NCBI GenBank assembly: GCA_964610885.1
Contig: CAZSWR010000028.1
Location: forward strand, 1 to 37,158
Source of the DNA: CAZSWR01 sp964610885
Lineage (GTDB): Bacteria; Bacteroidota; Ignavibacteria; Kapaibacteriales; UBA2268
DNA length: 37,158 bases
Direction of reading: 5' to 3'
A program made the position numbers and the translations under genes. Positions 16,041 through 25,746 of this stretch are shown piece after piece. Numbering within the stretch: position 1 is the first letter of the stretch; each line of letters opens with the position of its first letter. A model generated the notes under the pieces. The model had not been told where the DNA came from and made no database searches. It saw nothing but the letters and a program-made list of their open reading frames with translations.

Positions 16041-17345
16041 TTAATACTTGGTTCCGCCGAGCGTGAGGATGATATCTGCCCTGGCTTTTAATTTGTCGAT
16101 TCGGTGCAACTCGCGGTTCAACCTGGCCGAGGCTGCATTATTCTTTTCGGAGACGAATTCGGAAGCGGTGATGATGCCCGCGCCGAGCTGGCTTTCGTAT
16201 TGAGTGGCGATACGATCGCGCAGATCGATGATTTCATCGTCTTCGGCGATCAGCCTGTCAAATTTCTCGAGGTCGGTTTGTTGCTTTGCCAGTTGGACCG
16301 AACGGTTTTTCTTGAAAGTCTCCTCTTGGCAGTCAATTATCCGGCTTCGGACGTCCAACTGCTCGCGTCGGACGTCGGGAGTGCCCCAATTGAAAAGCGG
16401 AAACGATGCCTTGATACCAACAATGAATGCCGGAGCGAAGTCGTTGTCGAACATGTTCAGGCCCGGGCGGCCGTAGTACGCCTGCGCGAATGCCGAGACC
16501 TTGGGCATGACCGATGCGTCGATACTTTGCTTCGATACTTCGAGCAGCTGCCGAGATTTGTCGAAGGCCTTGAACTCTGGATTCAGCCGAGAATTCGCGT
16601 CGATCGGTTCGGCGGCCAAGTTTGGAAGGGCCAGCATGCTCTCGGCAATGTCACGTCCGGCCAGTTCCGAAAGCATTCGCAATTGGGCGGCGAGCAATGA
16701 AAGCAGGTCTTCGCGGGATTGGGCGAGTTTTTTCAGTTCTGCTTGGATGATGAGGGCATTGCTTTCGAGCATGGCACCGTTCCGCACAGCGCTTTCGATG
16801 GTTTCCAATTTCGAGCGTAGCGAAGCCGCTAACGTATCGATCGAACTGATACTTAGGCGTATCTTCAGCACTCCGAAGTATAAATCGGAAATGCGAGAGC
16901 GCAATTTGAACAGTTCCACGTCGACACTGCTCTTGGCGTAGAGTTCGTTTGCATGCTCGGCGCTGATCCTGGCCGCGACCGTTCCGCCGTCGTATATCAG
17001 CTGGTTGGCAGAAATGCCAATTTTGTATTGATCCTTCGCAGGCGAAGGGAATTCGGGCTTCGAGCCGTTCGGGAGCGTCAGGTTGATGTCCACTTTCGTA
17101 ACGTCGGATTGCCACTGGGCATTGCCGAAGAGCGATATTTCGGGGTAGAAAGCCGAGTTCAGCTCGTCGGTGGCCAGTTTGCTTTGCACGGTTTGCATTT
17201 CGATTTGCTTGCGCAGCGGATAGTTCTCCTCGGCCAACTTCATGCAATCGGCCAGCGAGAGCGTTTGCTGTGGGGCTGCTCCGGCCAGCATAGGCAAAAT
17301 CAGCGAGAGCAGAAGCAGAATCAGTGCATATATCAGTCGTATCAT
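16041..17345 (-). CDS. TolC-family outer-membrane efflux channel
   Basis: A 434-residue outer-membrane factor with signal peptide (1-23, ending LAGAA) and two structural repeats of long helices and barrel strands: SLADCMKLAEENYPLRKQIE opens the first repeat, LNPEFKAFDKSRQLLEVSKQSIDASVMPKVSAFAQAYYG the second. It should form a trimeric barrel-tunnel that docks with the HlyD-type adaptor encoded next. Its ATG overlaps the TetR stop (ATGA), so synthesis is coupled to that of the regulator. Confidence 0.92.
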   Translation of the reverse strand: MIRLIYALILLLLSLILPMLAGAAPQQTLSLADCMKLAEENYPLRKQIEMQTVQSKLATDELNSAFYPEISLFGNAQWQSDVTKVDINLTLPNGSKPEFPSPAKDQYKIGISANQLIYDGGTVAARISAEHANELYAKSSVDVELFKLRSRISDLYFGVLKIRLSISSIDTLAASLRSKLETIESAVRNGAMLESNALIIQAELKKLAQSREDLLSLLAAQLRMLSELAGRDIAESMLALPNLAAEPIDANSRLNPEFKAFDKSRQLLEVSKQSIDASVMPKVSAFAQAYYGRPGLNMFDNDFAPAFIVGIKASFPLFNWGTPDVRREQLDVRSRIIDCQEETFKKNRSVQLAKQQTDLEKFDRLIAEDDEIIDLRDRIATQYESQLGAGIITASEFVSEKNNAASARLNRELHRIDKLKARADIILTLGGTKY

Positions 17346-17983
17346 TTGCCCTCCCTGAGCGCTGCCATAATGAATTTCGGGATCACTTTCTTGCGCTCTT
17401 CGATGAATTCGTCGTATTCTTCCTCGCTCATGCCCAAGTTTATCATCAGCATCGGTTTGGCCACGATTGGGAAAATCGCCATCGAGATGAAATTGGTAAT
17501 GAGTTGGCGGGCGGAAATTGTATTAGCCGATTTCTCTTTCAATGAGCTATCGAGCGCGCCCAACAGAGCGCCAACCGCCTTTGGCATTGTGTTTTGGAAA
17601 ATCTTCTTGACGACGTCGGTGCCTTCGTTCAGTTCGTGTATGATGAAAGCAGGCACGAACGGATTGGCCTTGATGAAATCAATATATTTCGCGGAGTATT
17701 GGACGAGTCTTTCCTCGAGTGGCATGTCCACGGCCATCGACGAAATCATTCCGGCAAAGAAGTCACGGGTAACGCTTTCGAAGACTGCCGAGAAGATTTT
17801 CTCTTTGCTTCGGAAGTAATAATGCAACATCGCCTTGTTGATGCCGGCCAGATCGGCAATTTCCTGCATACGCGCGCCCTTGAACCCATCGCGCAGGAAT
17901 ACTTCGCGAGCAGCATTCATAATGCGGTCCTGTGCATTATCTTGGGGCGAACCCTCCGGCGTGTTTTCTGTTTTCTTTTTCAT
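17342..17983 (-). CDS. TetR/AcrR-family transcriptional regulator
   Basis: I start at ATG 17983 (MKKKTENTPEG), with AGAGAG nine bases upstream; an earlier ATG at 18037 would add a Trp-rich stretch lying close to the operator and is unlikely. The 213-residue protein has a TetR helix-turn-helix in the N-terminal third (IMNAAREVFLRDGFKGARMQEIADLAGINKAMLHYYFRSKEKIF) and a C-terminal ligand-binding helical domain. It is first in the operon with tolC, hlyD and the glycosyltransferase, a layout that resembles CecR(YbiH)-YbhG-type loci, in which the regulator represses its own operon until a compound binds. The likely operator is the palindrome at 18030-18045. Confidence 0.93.
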   Translation of the reverse strand: MKKKTENTPEGSPQDNAQDRIMNAAREVFLRDGFKGARMQEIADLAGINKAMLHYYFRSKEKIFSAVFESVTRDFFAGMISSMAVDMPLEERLVQYSAKYIDFIKANPFVPAFIIHELNEGTDVVKKIFQNTMPKAVGALLGALDSSLKEKSANTISARQLITNFISMAIFPIVAKPMLMINLGMSEEEYDEFIEERKKVIPKFIMAALREGK

Positions 17984-18029
17984 TTCAATTCTCTCTGTCC
18001 AGTTAAACCAATCAATCCAACCAATAAAT

Positions 18030-18045
18030 TTAACCAAATGGTTAA
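18030..18045. promoter_or_regulatory. Probable TetR operator
   Basis: Perfect 16-bp palindrome TTAACCAAATGGTTAA (7-bp half-sites, two-base centre), 47 bases upstream of the TetR start, with TTTG just before it on the minus strand. This is where autorepression by a TetR dimer would be expected. Confidence 0.7.
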
Positions 18046-18128
18046 CACAAAACTAAGAAATATTTCCGGACAAGTCAAGAGAAAAATATAAAATTTTGAA
18101 AATTGATTATTGTGATGGTTTGTGGTAG

Positions 18129-18347
18129 GAGCCTGTTGAAATAGTAAAAGATTTGCAACAAAGGGGCTTGCCCCATTGCATGCGATACTGTAACTCATTG
18201 ATATATCGACAAATCCCCCAACCCCCTTTTTCAAATGGGGCTAAAGAATACATTCGCGCAAAACGCTGAAAATACTAGAGATAGTGTGATGCTCGAACCC
18301 ACGGGTTAACCCGTGGGATGGCTGATCAACACTATTTCAACAGCCTC
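18129..18347 (-). mobile_element. MITE-like element, copy A
   Basis: A 219-base element with imperfect terminal inverted repeats: GAGCCTGTTGAAATAGT at the left and the reverse complement of GAGGCTGTTGAAATAGT at the right. Flanks are GTAG (18125-18128) and TTAG (18348-18351), an imperfect 4-bp target duplication. Inside are a 20-bp perfect palindrome (18298-18317) and a run of Cs and Gs flanking CTTTTTTC. It is inverted relative to copies B and C and encodes no protein. Confidence 0.8.
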
Positions 18348-18449
18348 TTAGACCTTTGATAATTAACCGCAGAATAGGGTAGAAGCGATGCCGGATGAAG
18401 CATTGGCTGCGTAAATGGCACGGTTAATGCTCAGTTTGTACAAGGAGAT

Positions 18450-18470
18450 ACTAATATATATTATATTAGT
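18450..18470. promoter_or_regulatory. AT-rich palindrome upstream of the giant protein gene
   Basis: ACTAATATA-TAT-TATATTAGT, a perfect 9-bp inverted repeat 110 bases before the start at 18580. It may be a regulator site. A smaller hairpin (GCCTT/AAGGC) is at about 18522-18537. Nothing else is seen in 18351-18555. Confidence 0.4.
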
Positions 18471-18579
18471 AATTAAATTAAAGTATGTTCTGTTACAGCC
18501 GATTATACAAAAAAAGCATTAAGCCTTTGCTGTAAGGCGTTTACGAAAAGAGAAGATGATAAAAAAACTGGAGATAGTT

Positions 18580-21500
18580 ATGAAATTGAATCCATCCACC
18601 GCCAATCGGGTTAGCCTGAGAATCGCTTTGATAGTTTTCATTTTGGCGATTTTTCAACCTTCTGACATTTTCAGCCAATCCTATACATTCTCTCTGAATC
18701 AGAGGCGTTGCTACGACCAGATACAGGTGGAGCTATGGGCAAAATCCACGGGGGCCACGGCGCCCAAACTCGGGCATTCCACACTTGTTGTGTCGTACAA
18801 CCCGAACTTCCTGGCTCCGGCGGCCGCCCAAACCCCGGCGATCACCGATTCAATCAGTAACGATTACACTCGCGCAAATTTAATAGATGCAGTTGCTTCC
18901 ATAGCCAATTCGGCCAATGGATTCTCCGCGCTGGGCACTCAGAGCTATGGCTCCGGGTATTTCGCATTGGAATTGAACCTCGTGGCGCTCGGTACCGGAG
19001 GGCTGTCCTGCGATTCGACAGGACGCGGCACATTCCTCGGCAAGTTGGTGTTCAACATCATCAATTCTCCCGACACCACTGCGCTCACGCAGATCGAATG
19101 GAGCAAGAGCGCTGCGCCGGGCGTCGTCGTCATCACGGACGTTGCTGGCAATGATATTAAACCTTCGTGCACTCTGGCAGACCCCGGACAGACAAAAATC
19201 ATTGGCATCAACATACTGGCCCCCGTCCGCGAAGGGCTGGTCATCGATCGGGACAAATCGTACCCGCAATTGCTCACGGCCTACGCCAATTCCGGATTCC
19301 CAATTTATTTCGAAAGAAGTGTCAATCCATCAACGTATCCTGCCCCGAACTCGCAAACTGGCATCAACGACAATATTGGCTATTTGCTCTCATATTCTTT
19401 GGACAATGCCGCCTCGTGGATCGAATCCGCCCGCTGGGCCGAGACAGACAAAGCCGGCAGTACAGTCGGGGCGAACCCGAACTACCGCTATGGAGAAGTC
19501 TTTTCGCCCACCGGCGCAAATGGCTTTTTGATTACGGCTCAGGACGGCGTGAAACTCTCAGCAACAAACTATCGCCAGCCGGTGCGTATCGTCTGGGCAA
19601 AGAATCCTTATTTCTCGCAACGTTCGGAACAGGCTCGGCTCAAAATTGAATTCCTGTCTGGGGCGGTTACTTCGCCCATCGTATCGCGTGGCGTATCCAC
19701 AATCGGCGATACCGAAAAAGGGAAACTCGTCCTCGGAAGGCTCTTCTTCTTGCAATTGGACGGGAAACACTACCTGCGGACAGAGAAAAATTTCAGTAAT
19801 TCCACCCAGCTGACAGTCGAATCGTGGGTGAACCTGAACGAAGTGAAACAAACCACGAATACCACACTTAGGCCTGCTATCGTGGCTTCGAGCGGCGGCC
19901 CCGCGGCCAGCGAAGTGTTCGGCAGCAAGGAAGGCGCATGGATGCTGTACCTGAAGAATGGCAGGATCCCATCGTTCAGAGTGCGCGAAATGCTCGCTCG
20001 CGGCGATAGTGGCTACATTGCAGATATTTCCGCATGGAACGAAGATACACTTACGGCAGCCGCTGATTCCATTCCGCTACCAGACGCGCATTCGAAAAAC
20101 TGGATGCACCTGGCCGCTACGGTGAATAACAACGTCGTTTCGCTCTACGTAAATGGCGAATTGGCCCAAAAATATACAAATACCAAAGCAAACGATATTC
20201 GTATGCTGACCACCAACCATCCGATTTGGATCGGCGTCAATCCCAACAATACTGTTGACACGATGCAGATGCTGCATGCCGGATTGAAGGGCGTGAGGGT
20301 GTGGCGGGTGGCGCTAACTCAAGACCAAATCCGTTTCCGTGCGGCTGGAATTGCCTCGCCAAGCGAGTTTTCCGGCCCAACCGATTTGAAAAGAGCTTTG
20401 GAATTGTCCTACTCATTCGAAGGGAATTACCTGGACGAAGCCAAGGACACCGTGGCCCAGAACGGCCCTCAGCCTCTCATATATTTGGATTCGGCATCGA
20501 TTGCAGCTGGTTCGCCCAAGTTCCGCCCGGACATTCCGCACATCCGATTGCTTTCGCCCTCGAAGGGCGCCGGCGTAACTAATCGGCAAGCCGAGAAGTT
20601 TCCCATTCGTTGGATATCCTATGGATTGGGGGATTTCGCCACGGCCGGCACTAAAGATGTCGAATTTGAGTACTCCACAGATGGCGGCGCTGTTTGGACC
20701 ACTTGCAAAGACAGCTCGAACGCCGATCTGGGCGGCACGTCTGCCATCGATGTGGAAAATTGCGCAGTGTATTGGCTGCCATACAATAATAATAATGCTA
20801 CGGCAAACCTTCGGACAATCAATCCATACAGCCGGAAAACAATCCTCCGCGCTCGCGGTTCGCAAACTTTCTACCAAACAAATATCACTGACGTTACACA
20901 AGAATTCAACGTAGCGCCGTACTTCGCGATTCGCCGCGACAGCGTAACTATCATCTCGGCCAAACCAACGCCCACACTGAACATTTTGGGCAATACAGCC
21001 GTCATCGAAGCATGGATACGCCCGTACAGGTTCCCGACCACTACAGAAGGATTCTTCCCAATACTCGAGAAAATTGATACTGTATCAGGCAAAGGGCACT
21101 ATTCGTTGCGTTTGCTCTCTTCCGGCAGGATCCAATTCAGCATTACCGACACATCCGGCACGGATAGGGTTTTCGTCTCCGATTCGACGAAACCGATTCA
21201 GCAACCCAATTCCTATTCATTGGATACTGCCTGGTCGCATGTTGCTGTGTATTTGAACCTGAACGACGGGAAGGCAGCCCCGGAAGTGCGAATCTACATC
21301 GACGGCACGCCGGAAGTGATTGCCAATTCGATCGATAGCGGTGTGGTGCTGAAAACTGACATTTCCGCTCCGATGTACATTGGATACGTTCCTGCCTACA
21401 CGCAGAAAGTGGCCGTTCCGGATCCGGCAAACGTCGGCGGATACACAGTCAGCACGCAAGCAATTACTCCCAAAGGCTTCATCGGCGAAATGCGCGAAAT

Positions 21501-24500
21501 CAGGCTGTGGAACGGCACTCCGAACAAAACAAATGCCGGCGGCGCCGAACCGACTCCGATGACAGCTTTCATGCAGGGCGCCCTAACGCAGTATGCTTTC
21601 CAATTGCCAGCGACACTGAAGAATAACCTCGTAAGCGATTTCGCATTCAATGGCGGCTCGCTTGCCGATAGCGTGCTGGCGAGGAATATCGTGTCGTCGG
21701 TGAGCAGTTCGTTAGCGGCAAACTTCTATATCGGCCGGCCGGAATACGTCCCTTGCGAGCCATACATTAAATTAATAGAGCCGACATTCCGCGAGTCGGT
21801 CCCCAATTCCAAGACGGATGTTCGCGTCCGCTGGATCGGCTTCAACTACAAAGGCGACGGATTCACTTCCGGTTCGCGCAGCCCGATTACGTCGCCATCG
21901 CTTGAGTATTCGATCCGCGCCACGAACGGCTCGATTGTCCAACTCTACCAATATGTAGCCAGCATTTTCTTTGTTGGGAATACCAAGAATTCATTTACGC
22001 TACCGAATACAACGAATTACAGGTTCAGCATCGCCACCGGCAACGAAATCCAGTATGGCGGCCAGTTAGACGTTACGATTGCAGACCCCGACATCAATAA
22101 AAACAATACGAACAAACAGGGCGCGCTCTCGGCCGCTCTGACCAATTCGAGGCTCCGGCTGACCGGATCATATTCGATTTTCAACGAAACAAAACAAATC
22201 CACAGCGAAGGGCCACTATTCTCGATCACTCCATCGAGCAATTTCACGATTCGTGCGCTGCTCGAGGGCTACCACAACGGAGCGCAAGGCGGCAAATCGA
22301 TGAGGAATATCGGTTCGACGTATGCAACGGGCGGGCTGAAGATCAAACTCTTTGCGGACGAAAACGGCGCTCCGGGCGCATTGCTCGATTCGGCCGAATC
22401 CTCCAGCGGATACTCCGAGCTGAATCCATCGAATCGAAACTCGGGGAACTACAAATTTGGCAATATCAATTTCATTTTTACTGATAAATATGACGGTGCA
22501 TATTGGGTCGGTGTCTATCATTTGAACCACTTGCCTGTGATGTCGCGTTTCCCTGCTCCTTTCCTCTACACGGGCGACGACCTGGGCACTTGGAGAATCG
22601 AATCCGGTTGGGACTTCGAATCGTGGAACGGCATGGACAACAACACGCTCCAATCCCAGTCGGCCGATCCATGGGTAGGCAATACTTTCTCGGCGTATGG
22701 TTCGGCGCTTACAAACAAGCAAACCTCGCCAAATACTGCATTGATCTTCAATAACGGGCCTTCCGGGCTGGCCACGGCTGCCCTTCCGGCGATGGTTGGC
22801 GGGGACGTCAATGCTGACGGCGTCATCAACGCCCGCGACCGCGCAGACGTACGTTTGAGCGATGGCACTTCCAAATTCGCCTGCGACGTTACCGGAGACG
22901 GCATCGTGAACGCAGACGACCGCACAATCGTGGACAGAAACGTCGGACGCTTCACTTCGCTTGACGGCACAAGCGCTGCCAAATCAGCTGCCAATGAGCC
23001 TTTGGCCGATGCGCAGAAAGACGCTTTAAAGCAGATCGAAAACAGTATCAATACATATTTCGTTTCATCGAAAAACACAGGTGAAACAATCCTTTCCGCC
23101 GGCCAAGCCGAAACCGCTGCCGGTATTGCATACGACGTCTTTGCCGAACCGACATACAATTCTGCTACGAAAACCGTCGAACTCGATTTCTATATTCAGA
23201 ATCGTGGCGACAATTTCGCACCGGCGAATTGCACATTTGCTGTGAATTACAATTCATCGGCTCTCGATTACACTTCGCTCAAGAAGAAATCAGCCGTGAT
23301 TTTCAGCTCGGACGCCACAGCGGGCTACGCAGACCTTCGCTCGGCACCAAATTCGTCCGAAGAAATGCAAATACCCGACATTCGTACAATCGAAATTGAT
23401 TACGACGCCACCAACAATCCCGGCGGAAAGAACGTGCCGGCCACAAAGACATACATCGGGACGCTTTGCTTCTCGGTGAAAAACGAAGCAACATCAGTCG
23501 CATTCACTTGGCACAAGGAAGCAACTACGGTCCACACGACGAATTCGGGATGCGTAACGGAATACGGCAGTTTCAACACTATTAAGCCGATCCTGCTCTA
23601 TTCGGCCAAACTGACGAAACCCGCCGGAGAAGAACAACTGCTTCCCAATAAGAAATTCACAATCACTTGGACTTCCGACGCCACGTCGCCGATATTCGTC
23701 GAATACTCGACGGATGGCGGCTACGTGTGGAAAAAGGTGAACAATGATGCAGTCCCGGCCAACAGCAAATCGTGGCTTTGGACAACGCCGGACGTGTATT
23801 CGACGACCTGCTACGTGCGAATTGTGGACTCGGCCACCAAGGGCGAGCTTTCGCGAAACGAAACTGCTTTCGCGATTCTGCCGGGCTATGCCGGATTCAT
23901 TAGGCCGTATTGGGGCGAAACTTATTATCCATCTGTGAAAGCTGTCGATACGCTGCGCTGGACGGTGCAGGGCTATACGAAGGTTTGGTTCCAGGTCTCG
24001 ACGGACGGCGGTTCTTCGTGGACAGCTCTGGTCGCTCCTCTGAATGCAATGGCAAAGGCTTCGTTGTGGAAGATACCGAAAGTAACGACCAAACAGGCAT
24101 ACATCCGAATGCTCGACGCCGAGGACAGCACCGAAATTGCCCGAACAGACAAGTTCTCGATAATAGTTGGCGGCGTGGTTTTCCGCAATCCCGCGAAAAA
24201 TGAGAAGTTCCTTTGCGGCCGTGCCAACCTGGTGTATTGGACGCCATACGACGTTACGAAATTCGATTTGGAACTTTCGACCGATGCCGGCGCGACGTGG
24301 GAGACGATCCAAGCCGACGTGGACGCGAAGTCTTTGCGCTACACTTGGGTGCCGCCGACGGACAGGGCGAGCAACTATGCACGGCTGCGTGCCACGTTGC
24401 TGGGCGACCCGGAGATGGTGGTGGGCACGAGCAACGAATTTATCATATACTTTATTAATTCCGCCGGAGACGAACTGCCGCCGAACTCATCAATAGGCGA

Positions 24501-24741
24501 GGCATCTCCAAATCCGTCTCGCGGGCAAATTGAAATACCGGTCCGCATGGGCGACTCGCGCGAGCTGACGATTTCGGTGTTCGACGAGTCGGGTCTGCCC
24601 GCCGCGCCCGAAACGAAATGCGTATTCCAAGGCGAAGACTTGATCAGGCTCGACCTGGGCGGATATCCGTCCGGTGTCTATACGATCCTGATTTCCGGCA
24701 AAGAGCTGAGAGCAGTCCGAAGGGCAATAATTACTAAATAA
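18580..24741 (+). CDS. Giant secreted multidomain protein: cohesin-like, LamG x2, dockerin-like, Ig-like modules, T9SS sorting domain
   Basis: I start at ATG 18580, where GGAG lies six bases upstream; ATG 18556 is also in frame. The product has about 2053 residues (numbers here are from 18556). Signal peptide to about residue 40. A cohesin-like beta-sandwich (about 41-215) is followed by LamG/concanavalin-like folds at about 396-595 and 809-988. Kre9/Ig-like modules with the EYSTDGG-W motif are at about 662-785, 1067-1190, 1682-1775, 1776-1870 and 1871-1965. A dockerin-like pair of calcium loops, DVNADGVINARD and DVTGDGIVNADD, is at about 1417-1455. A second cohesin-like region is at about 1522-1672. 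The last 85 residues (SPNPSRGQIEIPV to GGYPSGVYTILISG) are a T9SS sorting domain. It is probably a cell-surface adhesin or carbohydrate-binding protein; the ligand is unknown. Confidence 0.87.
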   Translation: MKLNPSTANRVSLRIALIVFILAIFQPSDIFSQSYTFSLNQRRCYDQIQVELWAKSTGATAPKLGHSTLVVSYNPNFLAPAAAQTPAITDSISNDYTRANLIDAVASIANSANGFSALGTQSYGSGYFALELNLVALGTGGLSCDSTGRGTFLGKLVFNIINSPDTTALTQIEWSKSAAPGVVVITDVAGNDIKPSCTLADPGQTKIIGINILAPVREGLVIDRDKSYPQLLTAYANSGFPIYFERSVNPSTYPAPNSQTGINDNIGYLLSYSLDNAASWIESARWAETDKAGSTVGANPNYRYGEVFSPTGANGFLITAQDGVKLSATNYRQPVRIVWAKNPYFSQRSEQARLKIEFLSGAVTSPIVSRGVSTIGDTEKGKLVLGRLFFLQLDGKHYLRTEKNFSNSTQLTVESWVNLNEVKQTTNTTLRPAIVASSGGPAASEVFGSKEGAWMLYLKNGRIPSFRVREMLARGDSGYIADISAWNEDTLTAAADSIPLPDAHSKNWMHLAATVNNNVVSLYVNGELAQKYTNTKANDIRMLTTNHPIWIGVNPNNTVDTMQMLHAGLKGVRVWRVALTQDQIRFRAAGIASPSEFSGPTDLKRALELSYSFEGNYLDEAKDTVAQNGPQPLIYLDSASIAAGSPKFRPDIPHIRLLSPSKGAGVTNRQAEKFPIRWISYGLGDFATAGTKDVEFEYSTDGGAVWTTCKDSSNADLGGTSAIDVENCAVYWLPYNNNNATANLRTINPYSRKTILRARGSQTFYQTNITDVTQEFNVAPYFAIRRDSVTIISAKPTPTLNILGNTAVIEAWIRPYRFPTTTEGFFPILEKIDTVSGKGHYSLRLLSSGRIQFSITDTSGTDRVFVSDSTKPIQQPNSYSLDTAWSHVAVYLNLNDGKAAPEVRIYIDGTPEVIANSIDSGVVLKTDISAPMYIGYVPAYTQKVAVPDPANVGGYTVSTQAITPKGFIGEMREIRLWNGTPNKTNAGGAEPTPMTAFMQGALTQYAFQLPATLKNNLVSDFAFNGGSLADSVLARNIVSSVSSSLAANFYIGRPEYVPCEPYIKLIEPTFRESVPNSKTDVRVRWIGFNYKGDGFTSGSRSPITSPSLEYSIRATNGSIVQLYQYVASIFFVGNTKNSFTLPNTTNYRFSIATGNEIQYGGQLDVTIADPDINKNNTNKQGALSAALTNSRLRLTGSYSIFNETKQIHSEGPLFSITPSSNFTIRALLEGYHNGAQGGKSMRNIGSTYATGGLKIKLFADENGAPGALLDSAESSSGYSELNPSNRNSGNYKFGNINFIFTDKYDGAYWVGVYHLNHLPVMSRFPAPFLYTGDDLGTWRIESGWDFESWNGMDNNTLQSQSADPWVGNTFSAYGSALTNKQTSPNTALIFNNGPSGLATAALPAMVGGDVNADGVINARDRADVRLSDGTSKFACDVTGDGIVNADDRTIVDRNVGRFTSLDGTSAAKSAANEPLADAQKDALKQIENSINTYFVSSKNTGETILSAGQAETAAGIAYDVFAEPTYNSATKTVELDFYIQNRGDNFAPANCTFAVNYNSSALDYTSLKKKSAVIFSSDATAGYADLRSAPNSSEEMQIPDIRTIEIDYDATNNPGGKNVPATKTYIGTLCFSVKNEATSVAFTWHKEATTVHTTNSGCVTEYGSFNTIKPILLYSAKLTKPAGEEQLLPNKKFTITWTSDATSPIFVEYSTDGGYVWKKVNNDAVPANSKSWLWTTPDVYSTTCYVRIVDSATKGELSRNETAFAILPGYAGFIRPYWGETYYPSVKAVDTLRWTVQGYTKVWFQVSTDGGSSWTALVAPLNAMAKASLWKIPKVTTKQAYIRMLDAEDSTEIARTDKFSIIVGGVVFRNPAKNEKFLCGRANLVYWTPYDVTKFDLELSTDAGATWETIQADVDAKSLRYTWVPPTDRASNYARLRATLLGDPEMVVGTSNEFIIYFINSAGDELPPNSSIGEASPNPSRGQIEIPVRMGDSRELTISVFDESGLPAAPETKCVFQGEDLIRLDLGGYPSGVYTILISGKELRAVRRAIITK

Positions 24742-24836
24742 TTGATTTGCACATAGTTCGTTTCGGTAGGAAACAAATCCATTGCTCCGAGCGTAAGAAC
24801 ATTTTGAATACGTTTAATTGTACTGAGGAAATGAAA

Positions 24837-25445
24837 ATGGATAACTATTGGGACGGCGTGGCTTCGGGCTACGATGAGCATTTGAAAAAATCTGCGGGCG
24901 CATACACAAAAGCGATTGATCTGATTAGCAGTGAAATAAGGGCTGAAGATTCTGTTTTAGACATCGGTACCGGAACCGGCGAGATACCTTTTGCCATTGC
25001 CGGCAGGGCGGCCAGAATCGTAGCGATCGATTCTTCGAGCAAAATGATCGAATTAGCCAAGGCAAAGGCCCACGAAAAGAAAACGGACAACATTGAATTT
25101 GTGGTGCAGGACTGCAATCGGATTGAATATCCTGAAAAGTCTTTCGATGCGATAATAATTGCGAACCTACTGCATCTGATTCCCAATCCCGATATGTTCC
25201 TTCGGGGAATTTCATCATTGCTGAAACCCGATGGCGTAATAATAACGCCCACATATCTTCATGCTTTCGACTCAAAAACATTGGAACTGTCGAAATCAAT
25301 GGAGGCGATGGGGCATCCGATCGTGAATCGGTTCAGTTTGGATTCATTCGTATCGCTGGCCGAAAGTTCGGGCTACTCCGTAAAGCATCTGGAAGTATTG
25401 GAAAACATCATTCCCATGGTGTATTTATCGGCAAAAATAGCATGA
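24837..25445 (+). CDS. Class I SAM-dependent methyltransferase
   Basis: A 202-residue methyltransferase of the UbiE/Methyltransf_11 type. The SAM-binding motif I is VLDIGTGTGEIPFAI, followed by IVAIDSSSKMIELAKAKA (acidic residue at the end of strand 2), VQDCNRIEYPEKSFDAIIIANLLHLI and a strand-5 segment LLKPDGVIITPTYL. The substrate cannot be told. I start at ATG 24837 because GAGGA lies seven bases upstream; ATG 24831 is the alternative, and a TTG at 24747 would add an unlikely 30-residue leader. It follows the giant gene by 95 bases in the same direction. Confidence 0.88.
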   Translation: MDNYWDGVASGYDEHLKKSAGAYTKAIDLISSEIRAEDSVLDIGTGTGEIPFAIAGRAARIVAIDSSSKMIELAKAKAHEKKTDNIEFVVQDCNRIEYPEKSFDAIIIANLLHLIPNPDMFLRGISSLLKPDGVIITPTYLHAFDSKTLELSKSMEAMGHPIVNRFSLDSFVSLAESSGYSVKHLEVLENIIPMVYLSAKIA

Positions 25446-25460
25446 TGATGTGGAATTTGT

Positions 25461-25504
25461 CTGAACTGTGATTAATATGATTCGTCTGATTATTGTGATT
25501 GAAT
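25461..25504 (+). repeat. 44-bp repeat, left arm of an inverted pair
   Basis: The reverse complement lies at 26580-26623 and matches in 43 of 44 positions. The two arms are about 1.1 kb apart. Confidence 0.85.
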
Positions 25505-25520
25505 AATAATACAATACTAT

Positions 25521-25546
25521 GTAGGGGCACGGCACGCCGTGCCTAC
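25521..25546. repeat. Near-perfect 26-base palindrome
   Basis: GGCACGGC-AC-GCCGTGCC at 25526-25543, flanked by GTAG and CTAC. The same style, GGGCGAG/CTCGCCC with CTAC after it, occurs at 29704-29722. Confidence 0.7.
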
Positions 25547-25566
25547 GATCTCTGGCAACACAGAAT

Positions 25567-25720
25567 AACCTTATAAACACTCCCCAACCTTAATAGCCTG
25601 GGGGAATCCAACCCATGAAAAATGACCTTGTTATCTTATTATATACAAGTAAATAAGATAATAAGGTTGGTTGTATATAAGAATGTATGAGCTATTAAGG
25701 TTTGGGAATAGGATAAGGTT
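25567..25720. repeat. 154-base nested long hairpin
   Basis: Three pairs of arms nest in order: AACCTTAT (25567-25574) with ATAAGGTT (25713-25720); a 16-base arm (25582-25597) with 25691-25706 (14 of 16 paired); and a 15-base arm CCTTGTTATCTTATT (25626-25640) with 25652-25666 (14 of 15), closed by an 11-base loop. It codes for nothing. Confidence 0.7.
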
Positions 25721-25746
25721 TAGAAGACTCTAGTAAATCGGAATTT

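Noticed and set aside
23494..24312. 272-residue minus-strand ORF
   Set aside because: Shadow of the giant protein gene; Arg/Cys-rich and without domain features.
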